Part shown: one piece after another, positions 10,070 through 21,470 of the stretch
Position numbering within the stretch: position 1 is the first letter of the stretch
How the letters are laid out: each line of letters begins with the position of its first letter
Source of the DNA: Ashinkailepas kermadecensis
Taxonomy: Eukaryota; Arthropoda; Thecostraca; Neolepadidae
NCBI GenBank assembly: GCA_034440615.1
Contig: JAOTOM010004870.1
Location: forward strand, 1-64,000
DNA: 64,000 nucleotides
Direction of reading: 5' to 3'
Translations under genes and position numbers: made by a program
Notes under the pieces: model-generated
Told to the model about the DNA's origin: nothing
The model's input: only the letters and a program-made list of their open reading frames with translations
Databases searched by the model: none

Positions 10070-11523
10070 GTGCTACTGCGTCTCATTCTGCCTACGGGAG
10101 GAAAGACCGCGATGTTGGTGAACGGATAACCTCTGGAATTGGATCGCAGTGTAGTATTAACAACATCAACACCAACACCAACAATAGCAACAGTAGCCAG
10201 TGCTCTGTGAACACAAGCGACACTTCGCGACAACCTTCCACTCAGCCGGCAGCGAGATCATATGACTCTGACGTGTGTGCCAAGGTGTTCAAGAGTCGTG
10301 GAGGTTCAAGAGTCGTGGAGTCGCGGAGACTTTCAAGAGTCGGAGACAGACACAAGTGTCAGACATGTGATAGGTCGTATGCTTCCAAGTCCGGCTTAGT
10401 TATTCACACGAGAACACACACAGGAGAGAGACCATATAAATGCTATACATGCGAAAAGGCGTTTGCATCCAAGTCCGTCTTAGTTATTCACATGAGAACC
10501 CACACCGGAGAGCGACCATACAAACGTGACACATGTGACAGGACGTTTCCTGTCCGGGCTACACTCGTTAACCACATTAAAACCCACACCGGAGAGCGAC
10601 CGTACCAATGTGAGACATGCGACCGGTCGTTTCCTGCCAAGTTCAGCTTAGTTATTCACATGAGAACCCACACCGGGGAGCGACCATACAAATGTGATAC
10701 ATGTGGCAGATCGTTTGCTTTCAAGTCCAAATTAGTTATTCACATGAGAACCCACACCGGAGAGCGACCGTACAAATGTGAGACATGTGACCGGTCGTTT
10801 CCTGTCAGGTCCAGCTTAGTTATTCACATGAGAACCCACATAGGAGAGCGACCTTTCAAATGTAATACATGCGACAGGGCGTTTACTGTGAAGGCCCATT
10901 TAGTTACACACATGAGAACACATACCGGAGAACGACCGTACAAATGTCGTACATGTGACAGGTCGTTTACTCTCAAGCGCAACTTAGTTATTCACATGAA
11001 AACCCACACCGGGGAGCGACCATACAAATGTGATACATGTGGCAGATCGTTTGCTTTCAAGTCCAAATTAGTTATTCACATGAGAACCCACACCGGAGAG
11101 CGACCGTACAAATGTGAGACATGTGACCGGTCGTTTCCTGTCAGGTCCAGCTTAGTTATTCACATGAGAACCCACATAGGAGAGCGACCTTTCAAATGTA
11201 ATACATGCGACAGGGCGTTTGCTGTGAAGGACCATTTAGTTACACACATAAGAACACACACCGGAGAACGACCGTATATATGTGGTACATGTGACAGATC
11301 GTTTCCTGTCAAGGCCAACTTAGTTGTTCACATGAGAACCCACACCGGAGAACGACCTTTCACATGTGGTACATGTGACAGGTCGTTTGCTGCCAAGGGC
11401 AGGTTAGTTATTCACATGAGAACCCACACCGGAGAGCGACCTTTCACATGTGGTACATGTGATAGGTCGTTTGCTGTCAAGGGCAGGTTAGTTATTCACA
11501 TGAAAACTCACACCGGGGAGTGA
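10070..11523 (+). CDS. C2H2 zinc-finger protein copy A, finger exon (14 fingers)
   Basis: The acceptor ATGTTTCAG at 10069 is followed by GT completing a Gly codon with exon 3, then ATASHSAYGRKD. An Asn/Ser-rich region (INNINTNTNNSNSS) and a degenerate finger-like DSDVCAKVFKSRG precede 14 C2H2 fingers joined by [10 protein letters not shown] linkers, as in DNA-binding transcription factors. Finger 3 has lost its first Cys (KRDTC). Fingers 5-7 and 9-11 are near-identical copies 336 bp apart. The frame ends at a TGA that replaces the usual CGA of a GERP linker, and at least one intact finger lies beyond it. Exons 6761-6925, 7488-7621, 9074-9123 and this one sum to 1803 nt (601 codons with stop). 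Nuclear DNA binding is expected; targets are unknown. Confidence 0.85.
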
Positions 11524-11940
11524 CCGTTCAAATGTGGGACATGTTATAGGTCGTTTACTGTCAAGCCTAGCTTAGTTATTCACATGAGAACCCACACCGG
11601 AGAGCGACCTTTCACATGTGTTACATATGAAAGGTCGTTTCGTGCTCAGACCACTCTAAGTGAGCGCAACAGGACCCATACATGAGAGCGACCTTAAAAT
11701 GTGAGACATGTGACAAGTCGTGGACTGTCCAGCCCGAATTAGTTAGTCACATGAGAACCCACACCGGAGAGCGACCTTACAACACCACTAGCATCGGCGC
11801 TACGCACATGGAGCTTGTGGGAGTATGTTGTAGAACAGCGAGGTGTGGTGAACCGGTGTTGAGAGGTCTGTGCTGTTGGGTGTTGGGAACCGCTCGTAAC
11901 CGTGGTTTATACTAGTGAAATATAGGTAGTTTGGCCACCC
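11524..11940 (+). pseudogene. Decayed finger tail and 3' UTR of copy A
   Basis: After the TGA the same frame encodes one intact finger (FKCGTCYRSFTVKPS), then one with Cys to Tyr, then further stops and a frameshift. A final finger (KCETCDKSWTVQPEL) is in another frame. From about 11900 the sequence matches the 3' ends of copies B, D and E, but the poly(A) signal reads AATATA instead of AATAAA. These fingers were part of a longer ancestral protein. Confidence 0.75.
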
Positions 11941-12532
11941 TAGCCTCTGCAACTTTCTGTAGTGCGTGCTCACCAATAGGCGGCAAAGGCTGACTGGCCA
12001 AGAGCGACATTCTCCAGCATGTTCATCAGCAAGTGATAACCTACAACTATTCGTATCACCGCGAGAGAGATTAATCATCGAAGACAACAACCTCGATATA
12101 AGCTTTCCTGGTGTTGTTTCCTCCTGTCAGAGAAGGCATAAGAACTTCGGCATACGGAGCTAAATATATTTACTTGGCTTTGGGCCTCAGTCGCCGTGTT
12201 AGCACGAGGACTGGAGGGGAGAAGGGTAATCCGCCCACCACTCCTTTTTTGCGAACTTTGAACTGACCGGGATATTGCAGTAAAGTCTTGTGACTGATGA
12301 AAGTGGATAATCATATCGGACAAATCGAACTTCGTTGGCAAGCATAGGAACAACGGAGATGCAAACTTGACTGGCCGCATGGAGGCGGTCGAGCGTTCGA
12401 GTTCAGAAAGGTTTCGTCGGTGCGATGCGGGGTGTGGCGGCCACTTGCCGTTATCTGACTTGCCCCTGAAGGCATTGCCCGAGAGTTATGAAACTGCTGG
12501 TGATGCGAATTGACTTCGTCCCCCCCCCCCTA
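11941..12532. other. Intergenic, unassigned
   Basis: A continuation of the shared 3' region (CACCAATAGGCGGC) is followed by sequence in which I recognise no gene or repeat. Confidence 0.4.
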
Positions 12533-12692
12533 GGGGACGAATGTAATAGGGGTAAGATGCTCGTCTCGCAATCGAATGCTTGTGGGTTCGAGTCTCACCT
12601 GTCGCTACTCCTCGTCCGCGACCAATCGGCGTGAGAGATTGGCGACGCTACAGGACTCAACGGTCGACGTGTCGTAAAACCAATAACCCCAC
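12533..12692 (+). mobile_element. tRNA-derived SINE (family 1), copy 2
   Basis: Same body as the copy at 8336 (GGGACGA..., CTCGTCTCGCAATCG, GGGTTCGAGTCTC, CGACCAATCGGCGTGAGAGA, GTCGTAAAACC). The flanks are C-rich (CCCCCCTAGGG and CCCCCTAAGGG), which may be a diverged target duplication, so the limits are approximate. Confidence 0.8.
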
Positions 12693-12949
12693 CCCCTAAG
12701 GGTCTCGCATGTGCAGTCCCCTAGGATCACATGCTAGCACAAGGAGATGGGATCAAGGGAAAGGTGGTGGAATCCAAGCCCCACCAAAGGTATGGAAATC
12801 TCTAACCCTGCGTGAAGCCAATTTCTGTTGAAAAGGTGGATATGACTGTGTGCCATAGCTGAACATTGACTGTGGATAAGGGATCTGGACCCCCGCAGTG
12901 TCTAGAACACTGAGTACAATGTGTTTGCTAATTCATTGTAAATAATGTC

Positions 12950-14067
12950 ATTTAGATTGTGCTCCTCCAACTGAAGGATCTTGTGGTCTGTCCAAAGGTA
13001 ACATCCCCATAACTCACTGTCTCGGGTTCCAAGTGCTATTGTGTCCCATTTTGCCTGCGAGGAGAATGATTGTTCTGTAGGTCCACGGACAACCATGAAT
13101 ATTGCATAGCAGTGCAGTATTAACAGCGCCAACAACAGCAACAACAGCTAGTGTTCTTTGAACACCAGAGACGTTTCGCGCCGAAAAAAATCGACTCAGT
13201 CGGCATGGAGTTCGTATCACTGTTGTAGCCGCCCAGGCGAACCGTTACACTGCCCTGTGTGGTAAGGTGTTCAAGAGTAGCAAACAACGTCTGCTTCATC
13301 ACCACTGCACGCGGGTACAAAGATGTACATTGACGGCAGTTGCGGCAGACATTCAAACCAGATAATCAGTGTTTCGAGTTTCAAACTGTAGAGACCCCTG
13401 ATAATCCTCACCAGTGGGAAGACGTACTACTCTGAAACGTATGGTGCAACGTTTATTGACAGGTTGGATATGATTAACCACAGGAGATCCCATACCGTCG
13501 AGCGTCCACACACGTTCAGCATGTGTTTCCGGAGCGTTTCTTCAATCGGATGCTTTGGTTCAGCAAATGTGAATGCGCACCAGAGAGCGACCATACAAAT
13601 TTGGGACACAACGGGTCGTTTCTGTCAAGGCCAGCATAGTTAGTCGCATGAGAACCCACACCGGGGAGCGATGTTATAAACATGAGGCATGTGACAGGTC
13701 GTTTGCCGTCAAGGCCGGCTTAGTTTGTCACATGAGAACTCATACCGGGGAGGGACTGTACAAATGTGAGACATACGACAGGTCGTTTAATGTCAAGGTG
13801 AGCTTAGTTTCTCACATGAGAACTCACACCGGCGAGCGATGTTATAAACATGAGGCATGTGACAGGTCGTTTGCCGTCAAGGCCGGCTTAGTTTGTCACA
13901 TGAGAACTCATACCGGGAAGGGACTGTACAAATGTGAGACATACGACAGGTCGTTTAATGTCAAGGTGAGCTTAGTTTCTCACATGAGAACTCACACCGG
14001 CGAGCGACCTCACAACTGTGGGACACGCGATTGGTCGTCTGTACCCGCTGGTTTGATGCCATGCTAA
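12950..14067 (+). pseudogene. C2H2 zinc-finger pseudogene copy C
   Basis: The start (about 12955-13060) resembles the intron/finger-exon junction of copy A, but the acceptor CAG has become AAG (TTCCAAG). The Ser/Asn-rich stretch (AACAACAGCAACAACAG) and the KVFKS motif are frameshifted. A short array follows at 13573-14067. A two-finger unit of 168 bp is tandemly duplicated, and in each finger one zinc-binding Cys is lost (KHEAC and CETYD). No exons 1-3 lie upstream. A functional protein is unlikely. Confidence 0.8.
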
Positions 14068-14456
14068 TGTTAATTTTTAATTGGTCCCATTGAATCTGAA
14101 AAAAATGCCCTGAAAACAATGAGTTGGATCTCCTGGTTGGGTGATTTCCCCAGCATTCTGTGTAACTAGTGGTAAACAATCATGTTAGAGACCTAGCAGA
14201 TGCCATCACATTCCGCAGTGAAGCCAGCGATCGTAACTCGTGTGGGCAGGGAAATGGGGTTCCTTTGGTTACCACAGCTGTCCCCAGAAGCGGTGTGGAA
14301 GAACGCAGGTGTTTCCGGTGCTCGCGTAGTCTGCAATGCCCGTCCTTCCTTTCCAATTCTAGCATCCACTCCGAGCCAGCGTCCCTTTGTATGTTCTTAC
14401 TTCTTGTCTAGGCACTTTGTAACTTTGCTCCCAATTATATTTAGCATTACGGTTAG
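14068..14456. other. Unassigned interval
   Basis: No gene or repeat recognised. Short overlapping frames on both strands have no motif. Confidence 0.35.
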
Positions 14457-14781
14457 CAGGGGCGGTTCCATGAATTGTCATGGGGGCACTTCGACTCCGG
14501 AGGGGCGCCTCTCTCGGACAAATGTGTGCGGATGAGGGTGGGGGTGCACCCGAGTACAATGTAGGGGTGCATTGTCCTTACAAGAGGCGCTACGGGCTGA
14601 TAATTTAGAGCAGGGTGCACTTGAACACACTGAAGAGCGCCTTTTATCTTGGTTGGATGCTTATATCTTGAACATTTCGACGGGGGTGTAATCAGCCTCC
14701 ACGGATGGGCACCAATTTTCATGGGGCACATGTACCCAGTAACCCCCACACCCGTTCCCACCTACCTTGCCCACGCCCCTG
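14457..14781. mobile_element. Possible hAT-like non-autonomous element
   Basis: The 325-bp segment is bounded by CAGGGGCG and CGCCCCTG and has G-rich stretches near the ends, as in many hAT-derived elements. The flanking 8-mers (ACGGTTAG, ACGCCTGT) match only partly, so the call is tentative. Confidence 0.4.
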
Positions 14782-14835
14782 ACGCCTGTGGATGTAAGCA
14801 CACCGAGGACAGCCGGGGAAGGAAACGACCATGGA

Positions 14836-16977
14836 CCTGAGGGACTCCACTAAGAGCATTTTGCCATGATGACTTTGTACCATTAAGCATCACTCTGCTG
14901 TCTATCTGAAAGCCACAACTCAATCCATTTTAGGATGCTACCTGCAATGCCATGGACCTGAAGCTGCATCATTAACCGTTTATGGGGTACCTTGTCGAAG
15001 GCCTTACTAAAGTCAAGATATGCTACATCAACCTGATTTCCCTGATCAAATTGTTCTGTAGGAAAATTTAAAAAGTCCAAGAGATTTGTGAGACACAATC
15101 TCCCTTTTCTAAACCCATGTTGAGTATCTTGAATCAATCTGTTTCCTTCCAGAAAACTAACTATTCTATCTTTGATAATTGATTCGAGTACCTTGCAGAC
15201 TAGGGATGTGAGGCTTACTGGCGTATAATTTTCAACTTTCCCTCTTTCTCCTTTCTTAAAAATAGGAACTACATTTGCCCTTTTCCAATCTGTTGGAATT
15301 TCATTTTGTGAAACTGATCTACAAAAATATTATACTAAGTGGAATTGCCAGCTCCTTTTCAGCTTCCCGCAATACCCTAGTATAAATTCCATCAGGTCCT
15401 GCTGCCTTGTTTGGCTTTATTTTTCTGATATAATTGAAAACAACATCACTATCAATGAAATCAACATTGTGTATCTGATCACCTGTCACTGAACTGTGGT
15501 TCACGGTTGGCAGATTTGTCACATCCTCCACTGTAAACACTGATTTAAACTGCTTGCTCAGCTCCTCAACCATCTCACCATCCTCACTCAATATAGTGCC
15601 ATTTACTTCCAGTGGACCAATTGTGCTTGAAACTTTACTTAGCTTGTAGAAACTAAAAAACTTTTTACTGTCCCCATTACAGTTCCTAGCCAAATCCAAT
15701 TATTTTGCCCGCCTTGCTGCTCTGGTTTTCTGCTTCACAGCATCTCTAGCTTTTTTATACGACCTTAGATTTACGACATTTGAAGCTTCCTTAAATACTC
15801 TAAATGCATCTTTCTTAGCCTTAATTGATCTCCTCAAATCTGGTGTAAGCCATGCTGGCTTTCCTACACTTCTTTTGCACCTTTGCTTTTGGGGGACATG
15901 TCTAATCTGAATTTCCCTCAAGTAAGATTTGAACTTTTCCCACATTTCACAGGCATTTAAATCAAAAAATTATTCTTCCCATTGTATGGCACTTAAAGCA
16001 TCTCACATGGAGTCAAAGTCTGCCCTGTTAAAATTTGGAATCTTTGCCAAGTTATCCTTGATTGTCCCTGCTATTTGTACCTTAAATCTCACTATGTTAT
16101 GGTCACTTCTTCGCAGAGTTTCTCCTACAGTCAAGTCTTGAACTAAATCACTTAAATCTGAGAAGACAAGGTCCAAGAATGAGCCCTGCCTGGTTGGTTC
16201 CATTACAAACTGGTGTAAGAACAAGTCCTCTTCAAGGCATTTCCTAAACAGTTTACATGATGGGGAGCCAACACCAACATGTTCATATCCTTTTAGATTA
16301 AAGTCACCAAGAATAAGGCATTTCCTCTGAAAGTTTCTACTGATTTCCTCACAAATCACCTTATCGAGCTCCAGTTGCTGAGAATGTGGCAAGGTTCCTG
16401 ATCGATACAAAGCTCCAATCCTCAGTGTATTGCTATTGCCTCTTCCCACAGCAACATCAAGCCAAATGGACTCCACAGACACATTTTTACCCCATCTGCT
16501 ACTTTCTGAGAACTGTATAAACTATTTACATAGAGCATTACACCACCCCCTTTCACTGCTGGACCCCTATTGCATGAAAACATATTGTATCCCTGGATCT
16601 CATAGTCCTGCAAGTTATCCCCAAAATATCCCTCACTGACCCATGCCTCAGTAATGCAAACAAAATCTGGTTTCTCCTCAGCAACATAACACTTGTAACA
16701 CAACACAACACATAACATAACACATAACTCATCAAATTTTGATCAAATGCTCTGAGCATTAAGCATCATACACTTAACAAAAGTTCCATAACCCTCTTTG
16801 GCTTTTTCATGTTGAGTAGCTCTATCATCTCTGGATGAGCTACCACTCTGCCCCCTTGATCTACTGCTACCCCTATTTGCTGACTGTGAGGTGTTTGCAA
16901 GACCTCTCTCTCTATCAGCTACATCCCCCCATGACCTGCCTAGTTTCCCTGTTTCCTACTGAGAGCCTCCTCATACC
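14836..16977 (-). mobile_element. CR1-like LINE copy 2, inverted 5' segment (endonuclease to mid RT)
   Basis: Read from 16977 downward: a decayed tail of the preceding ORF, then the endonuclease (LNAQS, EKPDFVCITEAWVSEG, LILGDFNLKG, RRSDHNIVRFK), then the linker KPAWLTPDLR and RT to LKWIELWLSDRQQ and SGVPQ at about 14836. A GTTATG/GTTGTG simple repeat has expanded in the endonuclease, and frames are broken near 15.3, 15.7 and 16.0 kb. The 3' half of the same element lies directly to the right in the opposite orientation. Confidence 0.9.
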
Positions 16978-18151
16978 TTTAGTAAGGCCTTTGACAAGGT
17001 ACCCAATAAACGGTTAATGATGCAGCTTCAGGTCCATGGTATTGCAGGTAGCATCCTAAAATGGATAGAGTTGTGGCTTTCAGATAGACAGCAGAGAGTG
17101 ATGCTAAATGGTACAAAGTCATCATGGCAGAATGTTCTTAGTGGAGTCCCCCAGGGGTTGGTACTGGGGCTACTATTGTTCATTATATATGTGAATAGCA
17201 TTGAATGTGGCCTAAGTAGTAAGGTTTTGAAATTTGTGTATGATTTGAAGATCTTTAGGGCAATCACAGGGCACAATGAGCAGGTTTTGCTGCAGAAAGA
17301 CTTCGACGAGCTTGTGAAGTGGTCCGAAATATGGCAAATGAAGTTTAATTTTAATAAGTGCAAAGTCATGCATGTAGGTAGGCAGCAGCCAGCATATGAA
17401 GGCTCCATACTTGATGGGAGGCCAAGTGCTATCTGTGACTCAGCAGGAGAAGGACTTAGGTGTTATTTTGAACACAAAATTGGGGGCATCAGAACAGACC
17501 AAAGAAGCCAGGAAGAAGGCACTAAGAATGCTTGGGGCAATACAGAGGAACGTCTCATACAAAAGTGAGGAGGTCATCAGGAAGCTTTACTGTGCATATG
17601 TCATGCCACATTTGGAATACTGTGTCCAAGCTTGGTCCCCTAGTTATCAGAAAGATTGTTGGCTTTTAGAGAGAGTACAAAAGAGGGCAACAAAAATTGC
17701 TAATAGTATAGGTAACCTGGCATATGAGGAAAGATTGAAGAAATTGAATATATTTTCACTCAGCTATAGAAGGCTGAGAGGAGATCTCATCGAGGTTTTT
17801 AAATTTGTTCATGGCCAGGATAAGGGATATCTCAGGGAAATGTTTGAATTTAACAGAAATGATGCAATTAGAGGTCATCAATTCAAAATTAAACTGCAGG
17901 ACAAGGTTAAGACACAGCACAGCAGGACAAGGTTAAGACAGTCTTTCTTCACCAACAGGGTATTAGAACACTGGAACCAGCTGCCAGGAACCATTGTCAG
18001 TAGTAACACACTGAACATCTTTAAAAACGGCATAGACAATCATTATAAGAATAGGGGGCTTGTTTTTCTGTATTCCAGGGTTGCTCGACAGATTTGGTGG
18101 GCAACTGGTTCAGTGTCCAAAGTGCAACCAAGAAGGGCCCTTGTGCAGTGT
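16978..18151 (+). mobile_element. CR1-like LINE copy 2, forward 3' segment (RT to C-terminus)
   Basis: It begins at SKAFDKVPNKRLMM and runs through SGVPQGLVLG, the active-site region (FVYDLKIF instead of FADDLKIF), the thumb (SYKSEEVIRKLYCAYVMPHL, LLERVQKRATKI) and a C-terminal basic region ending VQPRRALVQC at 18154. One frameshift lies near 17.4-17.5 kb. About 180 bp of RT overlap with the inverted segment on the left. Loss of a catalytic Asp means no activity. Confidence 0.9.
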
Positions 18152-19580
18152 TAAATTATTCGTAAAATAAGGTGGAATTTAACATTTTCTGAACATTCAA
18201 TCGACATCCTTCTCCAAGAAGTATCGACATCCTGCTTCTTGATGCATGCCTATGAAGTCTTCGTGTCTCCTTTCGAACAGTACCTCATTTATTAAGTATC
18301 CTGACCATGCTCTTGATAAGGGATGGTGATACACAAACATTTTGCAATGCAATTTCAGGTAAAGGGATTATCCATAATGGGATATGGCATACAGCACCAG
18401 CCTATAGAATACGTTCTCCCAAATATAGCTCTTCCTGATGTATAGATATCAAAACAACTCATGAAGGTACAGCCATTGGCTCAAATTTAAGTCTGTAAGG
18501 CATCAAAAGCATTTGAAATGACACTAATTCCAGGACAAATTTTGACATCCTACTGTGCTTGTTTCGACATCTCACACCTAACGAAAAACCATTATTTTAA
18601 CACTGCCCTTGTGGCTCATAGTTGCACTGATCTTTTATGTCTTTATGTCATTAGCATAGAAGCTAAGAGAGGCATTTATAAACAGGTGAGGTATAACATT
18701 AGAAGTTCTGAAGTTGACCAATACTGAATCAGATCCCCAAATTTAAAGGTTTTGAATGCTTAGTCCTTTTGATTCCAAGATGTTTTGAACTGTTAGAGGC
18801 TATGAGCATTAGAGGTTCTGATATAAACCCATATTCATGTGTGCTTGATTAATAAGTGGCATTTACCAGTAGTTGTTTTTATTGCCATTGTTCAAACATT
18901 GAATGCTGTATGTTGACTGTCTATTTTGGTTTATTTGGTGTTTGCATTGCTTGAATTTTTAGTGTCCTTGATAAAGGATGAGTGATGCCCTGTTCCTTTA
19001 TCACCTGAATTTGCTATCTTTGGATTGCAAAAGTAAATATTAAATTATGTGTTTTAAGGAAGCTTTGGTTTCTAAGTTTTGATGTTCAATGTTGAACAGG
19101 GTTAAAATAATGATTTTCATTAGGTGTGAGATGTCAAAACGAGCACAATAGGATGTCAAAATTTTACATGGAATTAGTGTCTTTTAAAATGCTTTTATGT
19201 CTTTCAGACACAAACTTGAGCCAATGTCATACTTATGACTGCACCATGACTTTATGACTTTACCATTGGTTTTGATATTCATAATTTAGGAAGAGCTATA
19301 TTCTGGATAATGAGAAAAAACACCTTGCAATATACTGGTTTTGTATGCCATATCACATTGTCAGTAATCCCTTTACCTGAAATTGCATTGTAAAATGCTC
19401 GTGTATCACCATACATTATCCAGAGCATGTGCATAATACTTCTGAACCAGATATTGTTAGAAAGGAGATGCAGACTTCATAAGCATGCATCAAGAAGCCA
19501 GATGTCGGTACTACTTGGAGAAGGATGTCAATTGAGTGTTCAGAAGTTGGTATATTCCACCCTATTTCACGAATAATTTA
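18152..19580. mobile_element. 1.43-kb foldback (palindromic) element
   Basis: The left arm, about 18152-18612, is the inverted copy of about 19112-19580. Matching words include TAAATTATTCGT, GACATCCTTCTCCAAG, CTTCTTGATGCATGC and GCAATTTCAGGTAAAGGGAT. The spacer is about 500 bp with no coding potential. The outer ends read TA-AATTATTCG and CGAATAATT-TA, so a TA target duplication is possible. It abuts the LINE at its left edge. No transposase is present. Confidence 0.8.
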
Positions 19581-21286
19581 TCACTGATGTTGAAACATGC
19601 CAATCCAAGCATAAATACTTTGCAAGGGAAGGCAATTTTGCCTTGCATTGTGAGTGATAACATTGTCAAAAAAAAGTGGCAATGGTAAACATTGCCACTG
19701 CTACAACATTGTCAATACTGAATGACCTTCAGCCATGTGTTGCATGGTTGATCACTGCTATTTTTTCTTCATTTGACCCTAACATTAACATCCTAGCCTG
19801 TCTGCACCTGCTACAGGTCTATTGTTAAATATGCTATCTTTTGTTTGACATGTGGTGAATTCAATTGAAATATTCCTTGACTTCTTTCCAAGTGCCAGTC
19901 TTGCTCTTGACAGTTGACACAGGTGGTTCAATGAGGTTTTGGGCTATTAACCAAGATTGTAAATGATTGCTGTTTTTGACAATTATCATGTCGTATTTGG
20001 AATATTTAAGGACCTATTTTGAGATAAATAAATCCATATGTCTGAACTGCTGGATGGAATGCTGAGCTGTACCTCAGAATGTATATCATGATTTTGATCC
20101 TTTGGATTTTGGTAGCATGTATTTTATATTAAATTGAATACCATGCAGCATCTTCTTGCCAAAAGTGTTTTCCTGGAGTTTAAAAACTCAGTTGAATGTA
20201 ATCAACATACTTTTCATGGTGAAATCACTGCTTTTTTAGATATATGTACTTCAACTTGAATAGCTACATCTCAAGCATTTTCCATTGCCCCAAAAATGAG
20301 AATCATCAATGAAATCACATCAGAATGCAACATAAAAATGTGTGTTTGAACAAGAACTGTACCAGGGGCCACTTGTGCATATCTACCTAGGTGTATTTCA
20401 GCAGTTCATGCAGAGGAGAATTGCTCAGCATCAAACATTTGTATAATATGCCAGGTGTTGTTGGACATTCTTTGATTGTTTGACATTTCTCATGATATTT
20501 ATATGCCAAGAGGATAGTTTTCAGTCAGGTGCCACCTGTTCCCCTCCTCCTATGCCATCATTGGTGTCTCAACTGGATGGATCGGCTTCTCATGTTTTCA
20601 GCAATGCCAATGTGTGGTATCTTTATTTGTTACATAGCATTCAATATTGTCTAATCCAGTCCATAAGTACAAGTTGTACAATATTGTGATGTATGCCTGA
20701 GCTTACTATCATGTTTCCACATATGTATTTTAAGTTTAAGGCTGTATTGCATCAATTATATTACTTTTATATCTGCCTGATTCACATATTTTTCACTCCA
20801 TGAGTAACATTTGGTACTGCTGACTTGGCTTCACCCTGATGTCTCCCTGCCTTGCCTGGGAACAATGGCACAGAGTGCATCATTTACCCTACAGCACAGT
20901 GGCTGTGAACTGACTTGGTGTGGCTTGGAAACTGAGTGGTGTTAGTTCACATTGCAGTTCATGATGCATCAATCATACACTACAAAAGCTCTTTTACCTC
21001 TGATTCAGCTTTTGACAGAATTCAACATGTAGATAGTCAGTTGTCCAGGATAATATTTCAGTAGTAAGGATGCATGCAAATGCACCAATAGTTTTGCTGT
21101 CCTGTGCCCTCTCCACCTGTCTGGTTGGGGCTATTCCAATTTCCATATAGTCATCTTGGAGAACCTGAAGACACCAAGCAATGATGAACTCATCTACAAG
21201 TAATAAACCATGAAACCTTAGACAGTGGCTCAGTCTGTCTGTCTATCTTCACACAATCTAACTAACCTGCAACTTTCTCTCCACAG
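19581..21286. other. Non-coding part of the segmental duplication, upstream of copy B
   Basis: About 20230-20700 matches about 1325-2000, and about 21045-21286 matches about 6490-6734, both in the same orientation. No gene is recognised. AATAAA-like words are plentiful in this AT-rich sequence and carry little weight. Confidence 0.5.
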
Positions 21287-21470
21287 TGGCATCCATGTCA
21301 CAGAAGCTAACCATGGACGTAGATCCATTATTGTTGCCACCTGTGTGGCCTGCTGTTAAGTCGGAGTTCAATAATGTCACAACAGATGGCAACATGGATG
21401 CCGCGCAAGAAGTACATGGTCCAACTGTCAGGCACTCCGTCTGAACATCAAGCGCTGCGACGATGAACTT
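21287..21470 (+). pseudogene. Zinc-finger copy B, start-codon exon with frameshift
   Basis: The exon follows TTTCTCTCCACAG and has the ATG at 21313 (another in frame at 21295), giving MDVDPLLLPPVWPAVKSEF. Compared with copy A exon 1, one base is missing near 21415-21420, which brings a TGA into frame at 21441. Beyond that point the copy A reading (LNIKRCDDEL) and the GTGAGC donor survive in the shifted frame. It is either a genuine inactivating deletion or a sequence error, because exons 2 and 3 downstream are undamaged. Confidence 0.65.
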
